Shown: positions 1 to 4,075 of the stretch, in pieces | Layout: each line of letters begins with the position of its first letter | How positions within the stretch are numbered: position 1 is the stretch's first letter | NCBI GenBank assembly: GCA_030609785.1 | Contig: JAUWTC010000240.1 | Location: 1-5,106 of the forward strand | From: Holophagae bacterium | Lineage (GTDB): Bacteria; Acidobacteriota; Thermoanaerobaculia; Thermoanaerobaculales; Sulfomarinibacteraceae | Reading direction: 5' to 3' | DNA length: 5,106 nt | Notes under the pieces: generated by a model | The model's database searches: none | Told to the model about the DNA's origin: nothing | Seen by the model: only the letters and a program-made list of their open reading frames with translations | Position numbers and translations under genes: made by a program

Positions 1-458
1 AGCCCGAACACTCGATGAGCTGGAACAACCTGGGGTCGCTGATGGATCGCCTGGGCAATCGCCGCCAGGCGATTGAGTACGTGGCCAAGGCCCACGAGCT
101 GGACCCGGAGAATATCGAAGCCACCTACAACCTCGGCGCGCTCCTGTTTGCCGAAGGCGATGCTGAAAGAGCCCTCCCTCTGCTCGAAGAGGCCGCCACC
201 CGCCGTCCCGGTCTTCTCCAGGCGACCATCTTCCGCGCCCGCGCCCTCAGTGCGCTGGGCCGCGACGAGGAGGCCCTGGTCATCTGGCGCGAACTGGCCG
301 CACAACAACCGGGCGCATGGCTGCAAGTCGCCCGTCTCGAACTGGCCCGCGGCAACCGAAATGCAGCCAAAACCGCCCTCGGCGAGGCCCTCTCGCGAGG
401 AGGCGACAAGGCTCGGCAGGCGGCGGAGAAGGATCCGGGTCTCAGAGAGCTTCTTTGA
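1..458 (+). CDS. TPR-repeat protein, C-terminal part (5' end outside window)
   Basis: The reading frame is already open at base 3 and ends with TGA at 456-458, so this is the 3' end of a longer gene. The Met codon at 15 lies inside a TPR helix and has no ribosome binding site, so it is probably not the start. Numbering from that Met, about four tetratricopeptide repeats can be seen at residues 1-33, 34-67, 68-101 and 102-128. They carry the typical W/Y-x2-LG, central Ala and terminal Pro pattern (SWNNLG, TYNLGALL, LDPEN). The tail ends PGLRELL. TPR arrays are protein-binding scaffolds, so no enzyme activity can be assigned from this part. A Leu/Ala-rich TPR tail of this kind can follow a catalytic domain, for example in sulfatase-TPR or glycosyltransferase-TPR proteins, but that portion is not visible. 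The TPR identification is firm; the whole-protein role is unknown. Confidence 0.85.
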   Translation, partial: PEHSMSWNNLGSLMDRLGNRRQAIEYVAKAHELDPENIEATYNLGALLFAEGDAERALPLLEEAATRRPGLLQATIFRARALSALGRDEEALVIWRELAAQQPGAWLQVARLELARGNRNAAKTALGEALSRGGDKARQAAEKDPGLRELL

Positions 459-496
459 TTGAGGACTGCATTGTCGCCCCTACCCCCAAATTCCAT

Positions 497-511
497 CCCC
501 GGCCTTCGGGG
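497..511 (+). terminator. Weak hairpin after the TPR gene, possible terminator
   Basis: CCCCG (497-501) pairs with CGGGG (507-511) around a 5-base loop, 38 bases after the TPR stop codon. No U-run follows, so it does not match a standard intrinsic terminator. It may simply be a chance GC-rich palindrome. Confidence 0.2.
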
Positions 512-565
512 GCGCATTGAGGTCACCGTAAGCCAAACGACTGCCGATCGCTCCCGCTCGGTGCA

Positions 566-620
566 TTTCCCTCAAGGGGGATTGGGGTCTGAATCGGAAG
601 AATACCCCCCTTGAGGAAAA
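566..620. repeat. 11-bp perfect inverted repeat in the argS upstream region
   Basis: CCTCAAGGGGG at 570-580 is matched by its exact reverse complement CCCCCTTGAGG at 606-616, with 25 bases between. Beyond one C/A mismatch (569/617), three more pairs TTT/AAA (566-568 with 618-620) extend the match to 14 of 15 positions. Neither side is followed by a U-run on either strand. It could be an mRNA leader structure, a protein-binding palindrome or a remnant of a repeat. It lies about 245 bases upstream of the argS start. Confidence 0.6.
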
Positions 621-853
621 CGACCTCGGCGGCCTACACCGTCGGCCGAGACTCGATTGCGGGCGGTGTCGCCGAGCGTTGCCAGGTATCGGCTTTCTTC
701 GCAACGACGGCTCGAGCGGGGGGACTACCCGGTGAAGAAAGCCGTACCAGGCACGCGCCGTCCGAGAGGAGCGCTCTTGATTTTTCACGGCGGCGTCGGC
801 TGCCCGGACACTATCGCTGCCTATGCTCCCTTCGCCCTGTACAATGCCCTTTT

Positions 854-858
854 GGAGG
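854..858 (+). promoter_or_regulatory. Shine-Dalgarno site deciding the argS start
   Basis: GGAGG at 854-858 sits five bases before ATG at 864. The frame stays open upstream to a TTG at 657, so this site is the main reason to start the gene at 864. The extra 69 residues of the longer version look non-coding, while the family's N-terminal domain begins right after 864. Confidence 0.8.
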
Positions 859-863
859 ATTCG

Positions 864-3032
864 ATGCCCCTGACCACGATCCGCGAACGTTCGGCCGCCG
901 CCCTTGCCGCCGCCCTACAGGCCGAGTTTGACCACACGGTCGATGATATTTTCCTGGAGATTCCCCCAAACCGGGAAATGGGCGATCTGGCCTGGCCGGG
1001 CGCGCTGCCGTTGGCTCGCGTGTTCAAGAAAGCCCCTCGGGCGATCGCCGAAACTCTGGCCGAAAAAACTCTCTGGCCCGAAGAGATTGACCGCGTCGAG
1101 ATTGCCGGTCCCGGCTTTCTCAACCTCTATCTCAACCGTAGTGCGATCTTTCGGCAGTTGCTCGAAGGCTCCAAGAGGGAACACGGTACCGGGTCGAAAA
1201 CCATCGTCGAGCACACCAACATCAACCCCAACAAGGCCTCCCACATCGGTCACCTGAGGAACTCGGTCCTGGGCGATACCCTGGTCCGGTGCCAACGACA
1301 TCTGGGCCACGAGGTCGAGGTCCAGAACTACATCGACGACACCGGAGTTCAGGTGGCCGACGTCGTCGTCGGCATCCTTTACCTGCCCGAACCGGATCTG
1401 GCGGCGGCGTTGGGCATCGAAATCGCGCGTCGCGACGATTTGATCGAACACGTCGTAGGCGCCTTGGGCGGGGACCAGGTTCCCCATGCCTCGACCACCG
1501 ATTTTGACGACCTCTCCTGGGAGATCTATCCCCGGGTGACCAATCTCTATCCGGAAGACGAAGATTTTGCAGGGCGGAGGGCCGAAGTGCTTCACGCGGT
1601 CGAGGCCGGCTGTGACGGCATGGACCTCGACGAAGCGGTGTTCTCGCTCAAGGGCTCGGTCATCTCGGGAGAAGCCTTTTCCGAGCGAGCGATTGCACGT
1701 CTGGCAGGGGCCGTCGCCGAGAGCAACGTTCGCTGCCACCTTGCAACGATGGCGCGGCTTGGCGTCGCCTACGACGTTCTGCCTCACGAGAGCGACATCC
1801 TCCACCTTGGTTTCTGGACCCGTGCCTTCGAACTGCTCAAGGAGGCCGGAGCGATCCGTTTGGAAAGCGACGGCAAGAACTCCGGGTGCTGGGTGATGTC
1901 CCTGGCCGACAGCCCGGAATTTGCCGACATGGAGGACCCCGACAAGATCCTCGTCAGGTCCAACGGAACGGTCACCTACACCGGGAAAGACATCGCCTAC
2001 CAGCTGTGGAAGCTGGGCCTCCTGACCGATCCCGACGGCACCCTCCACGATTTCGGCTACCAATCGTTCGCCACCTGGGAGCAGAGCGCCCCCGCCGAAC
2101 CCGTCCGCTACGTCGAGGGACGGCACACGTTGGCGAGAACGACCTCGAGCCGTGCCCAGGCGATCTCAGGCCTCGTCTTCGGCAACGGCCGGACCGTGTT
2201 CAACGTCATCGACGTTCGGCAATCCTACCCGCAGAAGGTGGTCAAGGAGGCGGTCAGGATCCTGGGGTACTCCGCGGAGGCCGACCGATCGATCCACTTC
2301 GCCTACGAGATGGTCGCGCTGACCCCTGCTGCCATCCGGGAGATCGAAAAACGCAGCGGCAAGTCCTTCGGTCTCACCGACGAGCAAATGGCCAAGGCCT
2401 ACGTCGAGATGTCCGGGCGCAAGGGCATCGGGGTCAAGGCCGACGAGTTCCTCGACATCCTCGAGGCAACAGCGGCCGACGCAGTGGCCGCCCGTGCCGG
2501 GGAGTCTGGGTTACCTGACGACCTGCCCCGACGAGCGCGTTCGATCGCCGTCGGCGCCCTGCGCTACCTGATGGCCAAACAGAGCCGCAATCGGGTCCTG
2601 GCCTTCGACTTCGACGAGGCCCTGGCCTTCGAGGGCGACACCGGGCCCTACCTCCAGTATTCGGCGGTCCGGGCCAACAAGATTTTCGACAAGCTTCGCG
2701 CGCGCCGAGGCGAAGGGCCTTTCGAACGAACCGAGATTCCCGAACTGGCCGACACCGAATTGCCGGATGATCTCTGGGCCCTGGTGCTGGAGTGCGCGCG
2801 ACGGCACGACGTCGTCAGGCAGGCCGTCGACAACCTCGAATTCTCCCTCCTGGCCGGCCACGTCCACAATCTTGCGCAGCTGTTCCACAAGCTCTACCAC
2901 GGCCACCCGGTTGTCCCTGAGGAGGATGAGAACCTGCGCCGCCTGAGACGCGCCGTCTTCACCCTCTTCGCCGACGAGATGAAGATCGTTCTGGAAGAAC
3001 TGTTGGGTATCCCGGTCCCGGAGGAGATGTAG
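864..3032 (+). CDS. argS: Arginyl-tRNA synthetase
   Basis: A cytoplasmic class I aminoacyl-tRNA synthetase that charges tRNA-Arg with arginine using ATP. The N-terminal tRNA-binding domain (about residues 1-95) has PNREMGD and AGPGFLNLYL. The catalytic Rossmann domain has NPNKASHIGHLRN with HIGH at 127-130, then YIDDTGVQVAD near 156-166 and TYTGKDIAYQLWK at 371-383. The KMSKS loop is replaced by MSGRKG at 516-521, as many ArgS proteins have a degenerate loop. The DALR-type anticodon-binding domain follows FEGDTGPYLQYSAVR (589-603) and ends LLGIPVPEEM, the usual ArgS terminus. At 722 aa it is clearly longer than the roughly 550-590 aa of common bacterial ArgS. The extra length lies mainly between about 170 and 345 and near 385-450, with motifs such as YDVLPHESDIL and NVIDVRQSYPQKVV that suggest a distinct subfamily. 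No frameshift is seen. The gene appears to be transcribed alone. Confidence 0.97.
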   Translation: MPLTTIRERSAAALAAALQAEFDHTVDDIFLEIPPNREMGDLAWPGALPLARVFKKAPRAIAETLAEKTLWPEEIDRVEIAGPGFLNLYLNRSAIFRQLLEGSKREHGTGSKTIVEHTNINPNKASHIGHLRNSVLGDTLVRCQRHLGHEVEVQNYIDDTGVQVADVVVGILYLPEPDLAAALGIEIARRDDLIEHVVGALGGDQVPHASTTDFDDLSWEIYPRVTNLYPEDEDFAGRRAEVLHAVEAGCDGMDLDEAVFSLKGSVISGEAFSERAIARLAGAVAESNVRCHLATMARLGVAYDVLPHESDILHLGFWTRAFELLKEAGAIRLESDGKNSGCWVMSLADSPEFADMEDPDKILVRSNGTVTYTGKDIAYQLWKLGLLTDPDGTLHDFGYQSFATWEQSAPAEPVRYVEGRHTLARTTSSRAQAISGLVFGNGRTVFNVIDVRQSYPQKVVKEAVRILGYSAEADRSIHFAYEMVALTPAAIREIEKRSGKSFGLTDEQMAKAYVEMSGRKGIGVKADEFLDILEATAADAVAARAGESGLPDDLPRRARSIAVGALRYLMAKQSRNRVLAFDFDEALAFEGDTGPYLQYSAVRANKIFDKLRARRGEGPFERTEIPELADTELPDDLWALVLECARRHDVVRQAVDNLEFSLLAGHVHNLAQLFHKLYHGHPVVPEEDENLRRLRRAVFTLFADEMKIVLEELLGIPVPEEM

Positions 3033-3106
3033 GGACATCGCGCATCGCCCGGAGGGCGATCACGGCGAAGCCGTGGAGGTCGCAAAGCGACCAGCGTGGG
3101 CAAAGG
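3032..3106 (+). repeat. Cloverleaf-like structured repeat, copy 1
   Basis: This 75-nt unit begins on the last base of the argS stop codon with GGGACATCGCGC and ends AGCGTGGGCAAAGG; both ends are identical in copy 2. Three adjacent hairpins lie between: ATCGCCC/GGGCGAT (3044-3050, 3054-3060) with loop GGA; CACGGC/GCCGTG (3061-3066, 3070-3075) with loop GAA; GGTCGC/GCGACC (3078-3083, 3087-3092) with loop AAA. The flanks can form a closing stem, TCGCGC (3038-3043) with GCGTGG (3094-3099), including two G-T(U) wobbles. The result is a four-way junction. It is tRNA-sized, but its triloops exclude a tRNA. It may be a 3'-UTR structure of argS or a member of a dispersed repeat family. Confidence 0.8.
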
Positions 3107-3107
3107 A

Positions 3108-3132
3108 CCCGTTCCGGCGAAGCCGGAATGGG
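3108..3132 (+). repeat. Strong triloop hairpin between the two structured repeats
   Basis: CCCGTTCCGGC (3108-3118) pairs with GCCGGAATGGG (3122-3132) around a GAA triloop. All 11 positions pair, with one G-T(U) wobble (3111/3129). It shares the GGC-GAA-GCC core of the neighbouring repeat arms but is not part of the duplicated unit. It could stop or protect the argS transcript, but no U-run follows, so an intrinsic terminator is not shown. Confidence 0.65.
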
Positions 3133-3135
3133 CTG

Positions 3136-3209
3136 GGGACATCGCGCACCGTCAGAATGACGGTCACGGCGGAGCCGTGGACCCGCGAAGCGGGTAGCGT
3201 GGGCAAAGG
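3136..3209 (+). repeat. Cloverleaf-like structured repeat, copy 2
   Basis: This is a direct repeat of the 3032-3106 unit, offset by 104 bases, 74 nt long because one linker base is missing before the third arm. The first 12 bases and the last 14 bases are identical to copy 1. The arms are ACCGTCA/TGACGGT (3148-3154, 3158-3164, loop GAA), CACGGC/GCCGTG (3165-3170, 3174-3179, loop GGA) and ACCCGC/GCGGGT (3181-3186, 3190-3195, loop GAA). The closing stem is 3142-3147 with 3197-3202. Arms one and three differ from copy 1 at three base pairs each, and every change is compensated on the other strand of the stem. Confidence 0.8.
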
Positions 3210-3216
3210 GAGAGCC

Positions 3217-3240
3217 GGGTCAAAGGGTCAAAGGGGTCAA
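3217..3240 (+). repeat. Three tandem 8-nt repeats, GGGTCAAA type
   Basis: GGGTCAAA occurs at 3217-3224 and 3225-3232, followed by the variant GGGGTCAA at 3233-3240. The stretch is purine-rich on the plus strand and lies directly downstream of the second structured repeat. No coding role is apparent. Confidence 0.75.
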
Positions 3241-3258
3241 CGCAAGAAGACAATTGAA

Positions 3259-3294
3259 ACGCGAAGACGCAAAGACCGCAAAGGGAACGCAAAG
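3259..3294 (+). repeat. Four imperfect ACGCAAAG-type tandem repeats
   Basis: The copies are ACGCGAAG (3259-3266), ACGCAAAG (3267-3274), ACCGCAAAG (3275-3283) and ACGCAAAG (3287-3294, after a three-base spacer). A further partial match, ACGCAAGA, begins at 3240. This purine-rich block separates the argS 3' flank from the toxin-antitoxin promoter. It looks like a simple-sequence intergenic repeat with no recognisable gene. Confidence 0.7.
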
Positions 3295-3338
3295 TAGATA
3301 TCTAATCTCAAACACTGAGCGCTGTCCCTCGAAAGGAT

Positions 3339-3373
3339 GTTCGACGTAGTTATAACGTCTGTTATAATCGAAC
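3339..3373 (+). promoter_or_regulatory. Promoter/operator region of the toxin-antitoxin operon
   Basis: TGTTATAAT at 3360-3368 is a perfect extended -10 element (TGn plus TATAAT). No good -35 lies 17 bases upstream (TTCGAC at 3340-3345). GTTATAA occurs twice in direct orientation (3349-3355 and 3361-3367), the first within the palindrome GTTATAAC (3349-3356). Both are bracketed by the inverted repeat GTTCGA (3339-3344) and TCGAAC (3368-3373). Type II antitoxins of the AbrB/MazE class usually bind palindromes over their own promoter, so autorepression here is likely. That is inference from the family; the elements are seen directly. The upstream TATAAC (3351-3356) is a second possible -10. Confidence 0.6.
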
Positions 3374-3380
3374 AAGGAGG
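3374..3380 (+). promoter_or_regulatory. Consensus Shine-Dalgarno of the antitoxin gene
   Basis: AAGGAGG at 3374-3380 is five bases before ATG at 3386. Initiation from the extended -10 ending at 3368 would start the RNA near 3375 and cut into this site. Use of the upstream TATAAC would leave it whole. Confidence 0.85.
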
Positions 3381-3385
3381 TCGAC

Positions 3386-3610
3386 ATGCGAACTCTGAGA
3401 GTCACGACCGTGGGCAACTCGGCAGGAGTCATCCTGCCCAAGGATATCCTGGAACGTCTTCGAGTCTCCAAGGGTGATGTACTTTATCTGGTGGAAGAGC
3501 CGGACGGCTACAAAATCACGCCCTACAACAAGGAGTTTGTCGAGCAGATGGACCTGGCCGAAAACATCATGAGGGAGGACAAAGACGTTCTCAAGGTCCT
3601 CGCCAAGTAA
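3386..3610 (+). CDS. AbrB/MazE-type antitoxin of a Doc toxin module
   Basis: A 74-residue protein predicted to bind and neutralise the toxin encoded directly downstream and to repress its own operon. Residues 1-46 form a SpoVT/AbrB-type swapped-hairpin DNA-binding domain. The evidence is TTVGNSAGVILPKDILERLRVSKGD, in short: the GNSAGVILPK strand-turn, LERL, then KGDVLYL and the PDGYKITPY strand. The charged tail (47-74, YNKEFVEQMDLAENIMRED...) fits the flexible toxin-binding segment of such antitoxins. The stop codon overlaps the toxin start by one base (TAATG, 3608-3612), implying translational coupling. The classical P1 partner of Doc is Phd, which has an unrelated fold family, so this is the AbrB-Doc combination. 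A stand-alone regulator is unlikely given the overlap. The start is fixed by a consensus Shine-Dalgarno site. Confidence 0.88.
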   Translation: MRTLRVTTVGNSAGVILPKDILERLRVSKGDVLYLVEEPDGYKITPYNKEFVEQMDLAENIMREDKDVLKVLAK

Positions 3611-3999
3611 TGGAAGAACCCGTATGGATCCGGGACAATGTCGTTCTGGCCATCCACAGCCGACAATTAGCCGAACATGGAGGGGCGTCCGGAGTCCGTG
3701 ATCAAGGGCTTCTTGAATCGGCCCTCAATGCCCCCAGGAACCGATGGCACTACGAGAAGAGCGGCATCGAGGAACTCGCGGCCTGCTACGCCTACCACCT
3801 GGCGAAAAACCACCCGTTCGTCGACGGCAACAAGCGCACGGCCTACGTCTGCATGCGCCTCTTTCTGAGGCTGAACGGCCTGGATATCGAAGCCGACAAG
3901 CAGGAGAAAGTCCGGGCAATGCTGGATCTGTCAGCCGGTAGGAAGGAGTTTGAAGAGTTGACGGTCTGGATCACCTCGAAGACGCGGCGTCTGACGTGA
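3610..3999 (+). CDS. doc: Doc (death-on-curing) family toxin, Fic fold
   Basis: A 129-residue toxin, close to the 126 aa of phage P1 Doc. The Doc signature HPFVDGNKRTA lies at residues 68-78, with His68, Phe70, Asp72, Asn74, Lys75 and Arg76 matching the Doc form of the Fic motif. In Doc the second Gly and following residue of canonical Fic (HxFxxGNGR) are replaced by NKR. Known Doc is a kinase that phosphorylates EF-Tu and arrests translation, rather than an AMP transferase; the same activity is inferred here. The N-terminal part (HSRQLAEHGG, VRDQGLLESAL near residues 16-39) is also typical of the family. All motif residues are intact, so the toxin appears functional. ATG at 3610 overlaps the antitoxin TAA, so production should depend on antitoxin translation. 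It converges on the cardiolipin synthase gene, 76 bases away. Confidence 0.94.
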   Translation: MEEPVWIRDNVVLAIHSRQLAEHGGASGVRDQGLLESALNAPRNRWHYEKSGIEELAACYAYHLAKNHPFVDGNKRTAYVCMRLFLRLNGLDIEADKQEKVRAMLDLSAGRKEFEELTVWITSKTRRLT

Positions 4000-4075
4000 C
4001 GGTGCCGTAACGCGAAAAGCACGGAAGGACGCCGCGATTCGCCGTCCGCAGCCGACACCCGGTGAGAAACGCAGG

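Larger units (their letters stand above)
459..863. other. 405-base intergenic region upstream of argS, no credible gene
   Basis: I see no convincing coding sequence on either strand. Open frames here translate to Arg/Pro/Ser-rich sequence without recognisable motifs, as expected of GC-rich non-coding DNA. The stretch contains a small hairpin just after the TPR stop (497-511), an 11-bp inverted repeat (570-580 with 606-616), a 6-bp inverted repeat (625-630 CTCGGC with 645-650 GCCGAG), and the argS Shine-Dalgarno site. A TTGATT at 777-782 resembles a -35 hexamer but has no well-spaced -10 partner, so I do not call a promoter. No T-box consensus or other known riboswitch core is evident. Confidence 0.55.

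Noticed and set aside
459..614. Possible TGA read-through extending the TPR protein by 51 residues
   Set aside because: The frame after the TGA stays open to 612, but the sequence reads as non-coding and no SECIS-like or read-through context stands out. The ending GLRELL is a natural TPR-protein terminus.
480..788. Minus-strand open frame of about 100 codons in the gap before argS
   Set aside because: Arg/Pro-rich low-information translation, no ribosome binding site and no family resemblance.
657..863. In-frame upstream extension of argS from a TTG codon
   Set aside because: The added 69 residues lack the family's N-terminal features and the TTG has no good ribosome site, whereas ATG 864 has GGAGG five bases upstream and opens directly into the expected domain.
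915..2126. Long minus-strand open frame of about 400 codons inside argS
   Set aside because: It lies wholly antisense to a clearly conserved enzyme. GC-rich codon use commonly leaves such frames open, and the translation shows no recognisable motif.
3032..3106. tRNA gene
   Set aside because: Size and branching are tRNA-like, but all arms have 3-base loops. There is no 7-base anticodon loop, no T-loop GTTCGA-type sequence and no 7-bp acceptor stem.
3032..3209. CRISPR array
   Set aside because: Only two direct copies with an internal multi-hairpin structure, no regular spacers and no cas genes.
4027..4047. Terminator hairpin in the convergent gap between doc and cls
   Set aside because: Only a 5-bp GGACG/CGTCC match with an 11-base loop and no U-run on either strand; indistinguishable from chance in GC-rich DNA.
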